Origin: Timema cristinae
Lineage: Eukaryota > Arthropoda > Insecta > Phasmatodea > Timematidae
Length of the DNA: 64,000 nt
Reading direction: 5' to 3'
Assembly: GCA_039000515.1 (NCBI GenBank)
Contig: JBCFYV010011164.1
Location: forward strand, 32,789,021 to 32,853,020
The position numbers and the translations under genes were made by a program. How positions within the stretch are numbered: the first letter of the stretch is position 1; every line of letters starts with the position of its first letter. Shown here piece after piece: positions 1-12,730 of this stretch. The notes beneath the pieces are model-generated. The model was not told the DNA's origin and did no database searches. It saw nothing but the letters and a program-made list of their open reading frames with translations.

Positions 1-159
1 AGGTTCAAGGCGTAATCAAAAAGTCAAAATGTCATTTTATATAAAATTTTGTACGTTCCTAAGAGTCACTGGAAAATATAAAATAACAGTATTTTATTGA
101 GATTTTGGTGATTTATTAATAAATCCTTACTAATTCTTACTTTTTTAAAGCCTCTTATA

Positions 160-412
160 ATAATGAGACCCACTTCGGTGGAGGCATGGTCTAACGTGCT
201 ACTCTGGCAGTAGACAGGACTACCGATGATGGGGATATCAAGGTTCAAATCTTGGTCATGTGTACTGTGTTTGATTTCAAAATGGGTTTTCACTCTACTC
301 CATGCAAATGCGTGTACACTTACTATAAATATAACCTTCAAACATCCTAAAACCGTTAGAATAATTAGTATATAAGCGTAATATAACCCGAACGGATAGT
401 AAGACGCGGTGA
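160..412 (+). mobile_element. SINE type B, near full length
   Basis: tRNA-like head with a GGAGGCATGGTCTAA A-box-like stretch and a B-box-like AAGGTTCAAATCTTGGTC. The body follows the family (ACTC.CCATGCAAATGCG then TACACTT), and the tail ATAACCCGAACGGATAGTAA runs into GACGCGGTGATA. Diverged from other copies, so an old insertion. Confidence 0.85.
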
Positions 413-415
413 TAG

Positions 416-1089
416 AAAGAATGATAATTTTAAGGAAGGATCCCAGCTATTAATTTATTAGTATATTATTATGTTAACATAGTTATTTATATTATAGGTT
501 ATTATTGTATAATAACAATTATATTATAACATAGGTTTTTTAATCAAGAGAAAACAAATAGTTTTCTGTACAAAAGTTAAAACTATAAAATAATTCAAAA
601 TTATCTGGTATGATTCAGGCTGAAATGGAGGGTAAGTATAATTTATTTTAATGAGAGACCTACTCATGTAATCATGTGATCAAAGGTGTCAGGCTCGTAA
701 TAGAATGCATTGAGGATGACAATTAGATCACTATCCAAATGTCATCGGGATCACTGGAGGCGTTTTACCATTTGTTGATTATCACCGTTTAATTTTACTT
801 TCATTGCATCTTATCACTGGTCAATTTTATTCACATTTGATTACATTACTAAAACAAGAAAGAGTAAATTAAAATTTGTAGAAATTAGAACAGTATTTTC
901 TTAGGAAACGATTTGGGAAATTCTCAATATAGCTCACTGGGACTCTAACTCCAAATTCAACTGAAAACTATATTTAAGGTGAGCTTGGTGTTTAATCACA
1001 CTTTCACAGATGCCGGCGATGATAAAATAATATACCCAATTGGCAATCAGCTCTTGATCTTTATATATTTGTATACATCTGAAAGTATA
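416..1089. other. AT-rich stretch, nothing assigned
   Basis: No reading frame, RNA gene or repeat recognised by eye. Composition is uniformly AT-rich. Confidence 0.5.
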
Positions 1090-1091
1090 TA

Positions 1092-1653
1092 AAGAGTGTT
1101 CGGAAACTCATATCCCAAACTGCACATATAATTTGTTTGAACCAAAAGAAATATACAAATTCCCATATACTTACATCCGGAAAACTAAGATAGTGCCATT
1201 AAATTATGTTCAAAGCTTCAGCGTACATCTCAGGGAGAGCAAAGTTGTCTAATCACTAGTGTACAACAGGTTGCATAGGAGTTGGGTGCGTGGCACTACA
1301 CATCTCGCCATCTTGGAACACGGCAGCAGAACATAAAATAATTAATAGTAAACACATACCAGTTCATCTAGAAAAGCAAGTACGTTCTGAGGGTCATCAT
1401 TAACGGCACCTACATCACAAAAACTGATTGCCATTATTACATGTGAACTGTTGTACGCCTAACTCCTATGCAACTTTTTGTACATGCATGTTTGAACAGC
1501 TTTGCTCTTCCAGCACTATACGCTGAAACTTTGAAAATTATTTAATGATATTTTCTTAGTTTGTAGTATGTAAGTGTATAGGGATTTTTTTATTACTTTT
1601 GGTTTAAAACACGCTATATGTTCAGTTTGGGTTGTGAGTTTCCTAAAATACTG
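1092..1653. mobile_element. Foldback/MITE with ~200-bp terminal inverted repeats
   Basis: The left arm (about 1092-1290) and right arm (about 1457-1653) are long imperfect inverted copies. Examples are GGAAACTCATATCCCAAACT near 1102 against the complement of AGTTTGGGTTGTGAGTTTCC near 1624, and TTGCATAGGAGTTGGG near 1271 against the complement of CCTAACTCCTATGCAA near 1459. TA flanks both ends (1090-1091 and 1654-1655), matching the 2-bp TA duplication of Tc1/mariner-type elements. The central 160 bp has no reading frame. Probably non-autonomous; family assignment is inferred from the TA site and the CAGT-like terminus. Confidence 0.75.
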
Positions 1654-1825
1654 TATATTATATAAACTCACTTTAGATCACAAATTTACACATACCTCTG
1701 AAAAAACTCGTGGCAAAACAACATATTTCTGATTGGCTAATCAAAGAGACACTTAGAGACTTTTATTTTACAACATTTTCAGTTTGCAGAGTATCTGACA
1801 ACTTTGAGACTATAGTCACATAACC

Positions 1826-2066
1826 TGATTTGGTGGCCGCATGGTCTGATTCGTCACTCTCATGCTTAACTATAAGGTCGATGACAGGGATATTGGGGTT
1901 TGAATCCCGGTCAAGTGTACTGAGGGTGTTAAAAATGTTCAACACGCTCCCTACCCTCAATTGTGGGTACATTTTCTTATAAATTCAACATTTCTCATAC
2001 ATTATTAATTAATTAATTAGTACATATGAGTATAGCCTGAATAGATAGTAAGACGCATTGCTAAAT
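1826..2066 (+). mobile_element. SINE type B, near full length
   Basis: Head TGATTTGGTGGCCGCATGGT, B-box-like GGTTTGAATCCCGGTC, tail GCCTGAATAGATAGTAAGAC then GCATTGCTAAA. Around 2010 the body is expanded by a short (TTAA) run. Confidence 0.85.
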
Positions 2067-2758
2067 AAAAACGATTTACATATATTATATATACATATAT
2101 AATATATAGTCACAAACGTCAGTAGCGTAAGGTGCGAATCAAATTGGGGTGCGGGGTGTGGGGGCATGAACATCCCTGCTTTACTTCCCATTCGTTCCGA
2201 ATAAATTACTTATCTTAGGGGACATGAGATATAGTAGTACTAATAATACTTTATATCTCCTGGAATAACACACTGTTATCAGATAAGTTATTCAAACCAT
2301 ATAATATTCATTAAATGTAATTATACACCCTGCACGATAATATATTTGCTGTCCAAGGTGTTTTTCCTCTCCATAATGTTTTTGTCAGTTGGTTTTCTCT
2401 TCTGTCCAGCTGGGACTGCACTGCCTTATTTTATCTATATTCCTATATTATTTTCTTAATCTTACGCATGTTAAGAGGTCCGTCTAAGTAAGCGAGAAAT
2501 TGCCACACAGACGTTCAGCTCTAACGCAATATTTAATCAGTGATGCGTCATTTCAAAGTAAGTTTCACGGCAACATAAAGTAGGAAGATTCTAACAGAGA
2601 TCTTTTTTTTTTTTTCGTAACAACCCTTTATTTTTAATTTTATTTATATAAAAAATGTGTGAAAATGTGAAATAAGCTAGTTTTCAAATACTTTTAATCA
2701 TATATGCGGACATATGAGATTAGGCTTTATGAAAAAGCGCTCTAGTTTTCCTCTAACA
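2067..2758. other. AT-rich stretch, nothing assigned
   Basis: No gene or repeat recognised. A poly-T run lies at about 2603-2615. Confidence 0.45.
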
Positions 2759-3582
2759 CAGTGCTTCTCAAACTTTTTTTAGATTGTACCACTTGGCCAT
2801 TTCTAAAAGTTTAATGTACCTCAAGGTAAAAAAATTGCCAAATGATAGGCCTTAGAAAATATGACCACTTGGTAAATTATTGATATATTTAATCTACTAG
2901 GAAAAAATATCCTTAATCAAAATATTTCAAATGAGAAAAAACTAATTAGAGAAAAATCCTACTGTTATAACCCTAAAATGATCTTATTGAAAATCGTTAT
3001 AATCAGTTTAAAACTTTTTAGAGTAAAATCATGTTTTTAAACATTTTATTCACAAATTCGTTCAAATATAAATAAATAATAAAGAAAACTTAAATATACT
3101 ATTATCAAATCAAGATTTTTATTTGTAATTCTGGAGCTGATATATTATGAGTCCCAAAGTTTTTCAATGGGATGGGTATGGCTGCATGACTTAGAACAAC
3201 TGTGTAATGTCTGGTTATCCAGTTGAAACTTACTAGAGAATGTCATGATCCAAATTTAGCCTACTGCGATATCTATTTTCTAGGTACATCATTGATGAAA
3301 AACCACTCACAGAGAGATGTTATTGAGAAAGACATAATAAACTGCTAATGTAGAAGATGTCAAGTAGAGGGTTGAAAATTCTCAGAAATCGGTGTCCAGC
3401 TGAGAGCAAATACAGGGGTAAAGAGGGTAGGAAATAACGAGATACCAGTAATTGCCAACAATGTGGGTTTTTCATAAGTACCTTGTTATGTTTCCAATTT
3501 TCCCTTGAGAGCTGCTCGCGTACCCCCTAAAAGGTTCTAGTGTACCTCTGGGGGTACTTGTACCCCAGTTTGAGAGCCACTG
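2759..3582. mobile_element. Non-autonomous hAT element
   Basis: It begins CAGTGCTTCTCAAACT and ends AGTTTGAGAGCCACTG, imperfect TIRs of 16 bp with the CAGTG...CACTG termini usual for hAT. The flanking 8-mers CTCTAACA (2751-2758) and CTCTAGAA (3583-3590) agree at 6 of 8 positions, as expected for a decayed 8-bp hAT target duplication. The 824-bp interior has no reading frame resembling a transposase. Confidence 0.75.
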
Positions 3583-5463
3583 CTCTAGAAAATTGAGTCG
3601 TATTTTAATATGTTCTCAAGATAAATTATTTTAAGTTATTATAGAACTAAAGGCGAGATTTCCTCTTTACCTTGAATAAGACGTTTCGTAGTTTTGTTTG
3701 CCCTGTTTCTTATTGAGATAACAAGATGATAAGGGTGAAAGGAAATATAAGCTTATACAAAATAGAAACACATTTCCAGAAAACTACACAGACCATTGAA
3801 TCTTAAGACATGTGGCCTGACAGCGATTGATACGCTCTCTTCGGCCTAGATGACCGCCTTGATCTGCTTAACCCTAGGCTTGATTTGGGATGGAAGGGTA
3901 CGCGAGTAAAGGCCAATGTTTTTGCAGTTTTTTTGGCAAAACGTTTTTGGTTAAAATAATAAAAATATTGCTTCAGTACAAACATAGATTTTGATTTTCA
4001 TTACATGATGATATCAACCGTTCCGGAATATACATCATGAGCATAAGCAGCATTAGATGAGAAACTTTTTAAATGAAGAGAAAAAGTTGTCAATAAATTA
4101 TAGGACACCTTGAGATATATTAAAAAAAATTTGAAGTCATTATGTGAAGAAAATTAAACTCTATGTTTGTAATGAAGCAATTTATTGATTATTTTGGTAA
4201 CAAAAAATATTTTGCCATAAGAACTGCAAAATCACTGGAATTTCCTCGCATTCCTTTTCATCCCACATTAATGTACAACTAGTACCACACCCTAGTGTAT
4301 CCTAGTTACACGTATGGAGGGATGATAAGTCAATTTTGCCCTCAAATGCGAAAGAGTAGGATACGTGGGTCTTCCAACCTCCTTTTATGGTCACAAATAT
4401 GTCCTGACAGCATTGCCATCAAGTTCTTGGTCTCCTTACATCCAAGTGAAAACTTTTAAATGTGGACTAAGTTGAAATTATTTCGGATTGTGTTAGATCC
4501 TCTACTCCATTTTAAATTCCTGAGTGATCCTAATAGTGGATAGTTAGCTTAACATTATGCCCTATCATTTTCTTGAAACAAGATCATATTACTCGTTAGG
4601 GGCTCGGTATTCGTGATCTAAGAAAGACGAGTCAGAAATTCGTGGGGGTGAGGAGAATTCTAGTATGGATTACTGTCGCAGTTGTTACGACGAGACCCCC
4701 TGACCCGCCAAATGGTCTGGCGAAGCATGTGAGAGGAAGAAGGGTTGGGTTACCACCCTCGTATCACCATTTCACGATCTTCTATTCTTCTCCATAGTTT
4801 TAACATACACATATGTACTATGGTTGGAACACCATTAGTAAGAATCGTATTTGACAAATCTAACAGCTACTCTTTCCAGGGTGCAAATTTACAAGCACAC
4901 CATTCTCGTAATGTCTGGAACAAACATGGATGCAGAGGTCAGGATTTTAATCTCGACTGGGCTTACAAAGGTAAATTATTTTTAGAAAATGCTTACAACG
5001 CTCTCACTTACAGTGCATGAGAATACATTTACTCTAAAATACACCTTGCTTTTTCCCATCAAATTAAAATAAATGTGGATATACAGCGGAAATGATACCA
5101 TACTTGTGGGCATATGTTTTTCCACCTCTGATATTAGACAGGATGAATATAGTGATATTTTGCCAATGTTGGCTATTCTACTTTCTTATCTAATATCCTA
5201 TAAAGGGTCTGACTATAACTGGATCACTAAAGTAGAACTTTAGCTGTACAAATCCACACTAACACATATTGTGTTCAGCCCATTTCAAGTCTGACAGTTG
5301 GTAAAAATCTTTGAAAGCTATATGTAATATAGATTAAAAAATATGTGTATTCTAAATACGTTACTTTTACCAACTAAATTATGGTTTTATAATATATGCT
5401 AAATTGGAATCAAACAAGATAAATTTGTTAATTAGATTGTATATACATAAATATAATCACATA
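3583..5463. other. Unassigned stretch with a small open frame
   Basis: Mostly AT-rich. A less AT-biased stretch at about 4640-5018 contains a 91-codon open frame on the plus strand (4745-5020) with no recognisable domain. No other copy or splice structure supports it, so I do not call it a gene. Confidence 0.4.
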
Positions 5464-5686
5464 TTACTCGGGCTATACGCATATATAATACTACTATAAT
5501 AGGGTAGGAAAGAGGAAGGGCGCATTTTAGAGGTAGTGTACCCCAATTTGCATGTAAGGAGAGTGAGCGACCAATTAGGAAAATTCACCCTCAATAGACC
5601 CATTTGCGATTCAATCCGCTTTATCCCCTTCATCAGCAGGCCTGTCTAACACGAGAATGACCATTTGGCCACTGAAGCGAGGTATA
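5464..5686 (-). mobile_element. SINE type B
   Basis: Reads on the minus strand. The 3' end at about 5464 keeps CGGGCTATACGC but has lost the last ~15 bp of the tail. The B-box complement lies near 5609 and the head complement GACCATTTGGCCACTGAAGC near 5658. Confidence 0.8.
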
Positions 5687-8328
5687 TATTATTATTATAA
5701 ATAATATATTATATTCATTGAAACAATATAGTCAAATAAAAATATCCATACACAACTTTTTGAATTTAATAAATCCTCAATAAGACAAGACAAAGCACAT
5801 TTTATCAGGTTTTTTTGTATGACTTAAAAATACTTCTCTTTTACCGTTTTAAAATAAACAATACTCTGAGTAAAAAATCAATAATACAATAAAAATATAT
5901 TAAGAAAAATATGTATAAAATTAAATTGCTTTTACGTTTTTCGTTTCTTTACTTCTCTAAGAAAAAAAACCGCGCATAAACATTTAAATTGAATCAGAAG
6001 CTGGGAACAGAATTTATTAAATTTGTTTAATGAAAAGTGTGTAAGGGCGTAATGAAAGAAAAAGTTAGACAAAACGTGCCAAACAAATTAAATAATCAAG
6101 TAAAGTGAAGTAAAATAAAAAATAAATAGTGGGAATCGCGTCAGGGATTGAAGGGGATAATATAGAAAAGGAATTACAATAATATAAAGGTGTACTTTAA
6201 TACATTTCCGATTTGAAAGGTATAGAGGGAAGACATTTTGATTCCCCAGTTTCCGATTACATGTAGTCCCGCACGAGTGTTTAAATGATCCAACTTTTAG
6301 TTTAAAGGGACTTTGGTTTGATATTAAGAAAGGTAGGGGAGTTAAATCAATAAAATATTTGTTTACAGGTAAGTCCGTGTACCCAGATACTAGAATTATT
6401 GGGAATATTGTTGGCTGTGTAGTGTTGTATATCCTATCCTAGGCTGTAAATAGTTGGTAAATTGTGTTAATGCAACCACGCATTTATAACGTGATGAACT
6501 CCACACCAAATACAGAATAGCAATGCTTCCATCAGCCCGCTTTAAATCCATTCTAGAACATTTAATAGATTACTTTGTCTAATATTTTTAATGAACCATT
6601 AAACTGTTATTAAATTGACCGACAGCATTTGCCACCGGCAACACTTGCGTTTACGTGCCTTCAAACATCGGGTTTTATAAAAGAAAATATGAAAACATGG
6701 AAATTTTTGTGATTACAAAATATAATTTGATTTGTTAGTAACCAAATTACATTTTATTTGTTTAGTATTAAATCAAACCATGGTTTGGTTATTACTTTTA
6801 AAAAAAAACATATTATATTAATTCAATAGTGCATTTAATTATATATTTTTGAAAGCTACAAGGGTCCAAAGTATATTATTTGATGGTGAATTCTATTAAA
6901 ATTAAAATATATCCACAATATTCTGCTATGACATGTAGATTTTATATCAAGAAGCTCGTTAACCTTTTAGCGGTTTAATGTTTACTATATGTGGTTATTT
7001 TATTTATATCTTTGTAAAGTGCGTTAAACTCATCGACGGAAGCTATATTGTGAGATAGTCAAGCGTACAGATCAAGAGTTTGACAAGTTTAATCTTTATA
7101 ATGGGGAAGCAAATAGGTACAACTGCCACGATGTTTTAGGAATAACAATCTATTTGTTTTTTTAATTTTATAAGTGATATACTGATTCTAACCCACAACA
7201 AATACTGTATCATGATTTATAGCCTCTTTGTTGAGTTTCAACATGCAACACATGACAAAATAAGGCTAAGATAATCAACATTTATTGCCTAAAACTATTA
7301 TTTAAGGATTATGTATGAATGAAAGTTTACCCAGAAGGTACATTTTTATAAAAACTCATAACCATTTTTTCCAATGTTATAGTATGGAGGATAATGCTGA
7401 AAATAATATATATTGAATTAACAACTATGAAAATAAAGGTCCATCTTTCAGTTCTGTCTTTTATAAAGTGATTATGATAAATATTGAAGTAATGAATAAG
7501 TTGTTCTCTAAGTGAGTAAAAATACTATACAAAAGCTGAGATCGTTTGATAAAGAGAGGATTTCAAGACCAGAAAAAAAATTCTCCGTTTGCTCCAAAGG
7601 TGAAAGAAAATATCAAAGACAGATAAAGACAAAATACATGCTGTACAAAATATAAATATTTCAGGAGATTTCTAAGAAACGGATGTGAGTCTACAATAAA
7701 CTTTTACCATTTTCTTTAACGTGATTCCTAAAAAAGAAACTCTCAATTCAAATCTCGTTTTATTTGAAAATACATTTGTGTAGAGTTTTAGCTAAAGCTT
7801 CACCACAAAAAAAAAAAAAAAATAGAAAAAATAATTAACTATTAATATATTTTTTAACATAATTAGTAAATAATTTTCCTAGGCATATTGTTAAAACATC
7901 TCTATAATATCCTAATACCATATACCTTAACTAAAACGTTTCAAAAATGTAGGTTTAATATTAACTTGTAAAACGGGGCATAAAAATCTTATATAAAATA
8001 ATGAGTTCAACCTTTGTATATCTTCGTCTAACCTTTAAAGAAATAAACTTACTTTGGAGTATTCCACTATGATATAACTTATATATATAATATAGATCCA
8101 GAGTGTCAAGGCAAGATCAATACCTTTTAGGTAGGTAGGAGTATGCAATCCTTCTTTAGCGAGAGTACAATTTGATTTAAATATAAAGCCTGATGGTGAA
8201 ATAATATTTGAGTTCAAGTTCCCTTGTTTATTTGGGTCACAGAAAAATAAATATATGTACGCGTATATGGATATGATTACTATATTATTGTGTGTTGAAT
8301 AATTAAACGATAACTAATAGTTTTATTT
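5687..8328. other. Long AT-rich stretch, nothing assigned
   Basis: About 2.6 kb without recognisable genes or repeats. It contains short A-runs (for example about 7807-7822) only. Confidence 0.45.
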
Positions 8329-8361
8329 GCACCACGTCATAATATCCGTTCGGGTTATATG
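8329..8361 (-). mobile_element. SINE tail fragment
   Basis: GCACCACGTCATAATATCCG followed by TTCGGGTTATATG is the complement of the shared SINE 3' tail. The rest of the SINE is not visible. Confidence 0.6.
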
Positions 8362-8470
8362 TTTATTATTAATTATAATTTAGATATTTAAATTTATCTA
8401 ATTTTAAAACTTAAACTAGCTAAATAGGCTACACTCACTCTAATGTAAAGCACTTACAGATGTTCTAGAA

Positions 8471-8560
8471 CAGTGGTTCCCATTCACCTACCAGCCAACG
8501 ACCCCCCAAGAGGCTCTTTGGGATTGGTGGATCCCCCCCCCCCCATTTTTTTATAATCAT
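8471..8560. mobile_element. Possible hAT 5' end, orphan
   Basis: CAGTGGTTCCCATTCACC looks like a hAT terminus, preceded by the 8-mer TTCTAGAA. I could not find a matching inverted terminus or duplicate 8-mer downstream, so it is truncated or coincidental. A run of C lies at about 8535-8546. Confidence 0.3.
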
Positions 8561-9168
8561 TAGAATCTAATCCATTCTTTGTATAGAAATTATATCACCT
8601 TTCCTCCCCCCATATTAATAATTAATGTTAGAAAACTTACAAAACTGGGATTTTGGCAGTGTAAATTTGAGTCAAATGTGTTTTGACATAAAAAAAATTT
8701 TCACACTAACTCTAGTTGTAATAATAATGAATATAATAATAATAGTTAATACAAAAAAAGGTTAGTTAGGCCTACATGAAAATTTATTAGTTATAAAAAA
8801 GTTCAAATTGATTCATTTGGGTCTAGTATTATGGAAATAGTGAAACCTCTTCTTTTTTCTCATCACTTCTTGAAGATCAGTTGAAGGCTGGACACTTTGA
8901 CTAGAAAATCCGAATGCATGTCAAGTATAGTTCTATAATTGTTTTTCATGTAACACTGCGCAGGAGGGTGAGGAGGAGGGGAAGATTTTATTGATTAAGA
9001 TTAGACCTACTGTTGTTTAATTATTATTTTAACTTTTTATTTTGTTAAATTTCGATGGTTGTCGTTGACCCTCTCTAAACAGCTCGCGGACATTTAATCA
9101 CAACCAAATATATCTTAATGTAAAAAAGAAAGCTGGTATGCTTATGAAAAGGCGATATTGAAACAAAT

Positions 9169-9221
9169 TATTATTATTATTATTACTATTATTATTATTA
9201 TTAATATATTATTATTATTAC
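9169..9221. repeat. (ATT)n microsatellite
   Basis: Imperfect run of TTA/ATT triplets with one interruption. Confidence 0.85.
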
Positions 9222-9255
9222 CGTTATAACTGAAGGGTGAAAAATAAGATATGAA

Positions 9256-9960
9256 AATATAGGAGTACCAGAGGGCTTTATACTTGGGCCATTCGCTACA
9301 TTACTTAATACATAAAAGAACAACGGAAACTTCGTACAGCATTTTGGCATATTTATGTATACTTATGACACAGTTCTGTATGCTTCACAAAAATATTGAT
9401 AAAGATGATAAAAATATGTTATAGGAAGATCTTACAAAACTGAACTTATGATAAACAATTAATAATTAGCATTGATATATACGCAAAAATTGCATATACA
9501 CTACCGTATATTAAATAATATAAATTATATATAAAATCTCATGATTATATTGTTAACACAATATGAAACTACGTAACTGCTCAACATTTATGAAAGTCGG
9601 AAAATATAATTATCTTGGGCTAATGTTTGACCCTAATATACAATAGAGTCCACACATAGGCATAATAAGTAGGAAATTAATGTTGGGAAAATGTATTTTA
9701 AAACAAAATGGTGTATTTGATATTTTATAAATGGTGTATTACGCACTTATCGAATCACATTTAGGCTATGGTATTACTTTCTGGGGAAAGATAAAAATAT
9801 ATTTTAAATCATCTAAGAGATATTCCTAATAAAGTTTTGAAAATTATGATTGAAGACAAAAATAGCACAAAATTTTTGAATAATGACTGGAAAGCGTTAA
9901 CATTAAAAACATTTCATTCTAAAATAATAGTTCACTATTACTTCTCAGAATCATTTTATT
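9256..9960 (+). pseudogene. LINE reverse transcriptase relic (Jockey/CR1-like)
   Basis: Conceptual translation at 9262-9291 gives GVPEGFILGP, a degraded form of the reverse transcriptase GVPQGSILGP motif. At 9358-9380 it gives YTYDTVLYA, corresponding to the catalytic YADDTVLYA box with the first Asp lost. Further downstream KYNYLGLMFDPNI (about 9601) and YYALIESHLGYGITFWGK (about 9733-9790) match the conserved C-terminal part of Jockey/CR1-type LINE proteins. Stops and frameshifts are frequent, so the copy is dead. It would have made cDNA by target-primed reverse transcription. The endonuclease and N-terminal RT motifs are absent: a 5'-truncated copy. Confidence 0.8.
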
Positions 9961-11951
9961 TAAGATAATCTCTTAGTCACAACACAAGGAAACGACAGGA
10001 TAACATTCTTTTATGTATTATTAAGCTACTAAAAATCACACATTAAAATAATAATTATACTTTTTATCATGATACCGGATAGCTTTTGGGGAATATATAA
10101 ACTATCCAATATTAAAAAAAAAGAAAACATTGCTGAAAAGTGGTTCACAGATTTAATAAAATCGCGGAAATGCTAGGAAATTGACTATTGGTTTTTTGGA
10201 TATAGCTAAAAAGTAATATAATTTATTTTGAAATCTTAAATTAAGTATTACATTTATGTTATTTTAAAATAATAACTTAAAGGAATATAATATATTCATT
10301 ATATTTGTAGATTATTACAAGTAGATCTTACGTGTGATATTTTTTGGTGAGGAACTAGCTGACAAGCGCATTGTGATTAGCTGGACCAGTATAGTAAATA
10401 CATATTCTCCAGATATAAATAAATTAAAAATATAAAATTAATAAAATAGCGACCTTAAAGTTAAGGAACAATCAATATGTCTAAAGAAGGCAAATGTAGA
10501 AAAACCTATCCAAAATCCTTTGAAGTTTTGAAAGAAATAGTGTAATAAATATTAGAAATACAATTTTTTAAATATTTACATTTGAATATACCTCCATCAA
10601 TAAGCAGACATAGGCCTCAGTCTCATCTATAGACCTTTTTTGCCATTGATAAGTAGATCAAGGCTCACATTTTTGCTGGGCTTACTCAGGAATTTATTCT
10701 TAAAATGATATTTCCTTCTCCATCAATTTAAATGAGAGTACAATTCATGTAAATCATACTTTCTCCTCCTTATCTAATAAGTCTAGATACGTGGATAGCT
10801 AAATATTAGGATGTGATTAAAAAAACCTTTGATCACGATGGATTTTACATAGTCAACTTTGATATTTTATGGATAACGTTACTTATTGAATAAGAAATAT
10901 ATAAAATAAGTATTTGTGTGCATACTTTATTTGATAAATAATTTCTTAGGCTCAGTAAAAAGTATTTTCTAAAATAAATCTTTTAGACACCTTCGATTTA
11001 GTATTTTGTTTAAATTCAAGTTCATTATGATGATTTTAATCGAATGAGTAACTTACATCCATCATAAAGTAGTAACGTTTTAAAATGTTTCATTTACACA
11101 TGTCTCAATAAACATTAAGTGGATTTGAAGATGGAGTTCATAGAGTTTTCTGTTTGGTACTTGAATTCGTTCAACTGTATTTTCTTACCTTTTGTCTTAT
11201 GTATTTCGTTGACTTAATCACCTTGTGAAAATTCAATCAAGTTAAACTGAGACTCCTAATTGGATCTCGTCAATTAGAGAAAGTACAAAAAGAAGAGGAT
11301 TAAACAACAACAAAAAAAGATCTGAGCAATTGAAGAGTTTGTTTCGTTTTTTTCCTGCAAGAAGCTATCTCTTTGCAACAAAGCGTGTTCGAGCAAACTG
11401 ATAACATCTTCCCTTCTGAGAAACACATTGTAAGAAGGAAAAGCTTATTTCTACTAAGTACCATAAAGCTGTTCTGATTCGTAATGTCGCAGAAAAGCCT
11501 CAGTACTGGTGAGTTGTTTTTGGTACCATCAGTCTAGACATCGGATAATACAGTCAATTACGAGCAAACAGTAACTTTATCACCAGGTCCCAAACATTTA
11601 TAATCTAAAAATACCAATAAATGACCTGTAAAGAAAGATATAAAATGATCTAAAAGTTTAAAAACTACTTCAAATATACAATAAATGGTACAGAACACTG
11701 CACTGACCTTCTCGCTATACCATTTAAAAATATTTACACAAAATTCGTAATATATGTAAAACGAAATAATACTAACTAATAAAACCAAACAAAAATTGTG
11801 CTATACTTCCGTAAAACTTTTTTGAACCCCCGGTTTTAAATAATTAAAATCCTCATTTGTATATTTGTACAGAAAAAAATTCAATATTGAGTCCACAAGG
11901 GTCAACACTTCGTATTATAATTTTAACTTCCGGTTGAAATTGTCGACATTT
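9961..11951. other. AT-rich stretch, nothing assigned
   Basis: No reading frame or repeat recognised. The first ~100 bp may be further 3' LINE sequence. Confidence 0.4.
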
Positions 11952-11959
11952 AATTAGGG

Positions 11960-12708
11960 CAGAGGTTCCCAAAAATTTTGTTCCTTAGAGCACATTCAAA
12001 ACTAACGGTAGTGCGGCGGGCACCATCACTTTTTACATTAAATTTACAGCCAAATATAATTCATAGTTCAAATAACACACACAAAAAATACATATTATTT
12101 AAAAAATATTGAGCTTAATTTTTTTTTAACTTGCATATAAAATAACGCAAATGGTACACATACAAAGTTAGTCCAAATCTAGTTTAACCAATTGAAACAA
12201 TTTTCACCACACCAAAGTCAATGTCAACAAATTAAAGAAATATCGCATTATTTACGATTTTAACAAGACCAAAATAAATACACAAGAACATATTTAACTA
12301 CCCACTACCATTTTAGTGCTTAGGTACATTTTAAAAATATATGTTTATTCTGTGTTTATTCAGGCAACAAAGCTGTGTAAAGCCATATCAAGATATTTAC
12401 AATGTAAATAGAAGTATTAGCATGGTATTAGTGAGTAGAATAATAGTTCCGAATAATAAAGTACACTTGGAAAATGAGCCGACAAATAAAGAGGAATGAG
12501 AGGGAGAATCGGAAAGAGGCAACTTTCAATCACCAACTTCTTGAGAACAGCATACTGGAAATAAGCACAAACTTGATTTTTGTCGGAAAAATTACAGAAT
12601 AAAATTATTAGTCAATAAATGTTCAGCTGTGATCAAAAAATGGTGGGCAGACGCAAGAGGTTCGGTGGGTGCCATGGTGCCCGCGGTGCATAGGGTTGGT
12701 GACCCCTG
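11960..12708. mobile_element. Non-autonomous hAT element
   Basis: The left end CAGAGGTTCCCAA and the complement of the right end, CAGGGGTCACCAA, match at 10 of 13 positions. Flanking octamers AATTAGGG (11952-11959) and AATTAGAG (12709-12716) match at 7 of 8, the 8-bp target duplication of hAT. Just inside each end are related GC-rich blocks (GCGGCGGGCACCATC near 12013; GTGGGTGCCATGGTGCCCGC near 12666). No transposase frame is visible in 749 bp. Confidence 0.8.
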
Positions 12709-12730
12709 AATTAGAGGCTGCATATTCTCA

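Noticed and set aside
4745..5020. 91-codon open frame in a less AT-rich patch
   Set aside because: No domain, no supporting splice or promoter structure, and the length is within chance expectation for this window.
8471..9100. Complete hAT element starting CAGTGGTTCCC
   Set aside because: No inverted right terminus or matching 8-bp flank was found.
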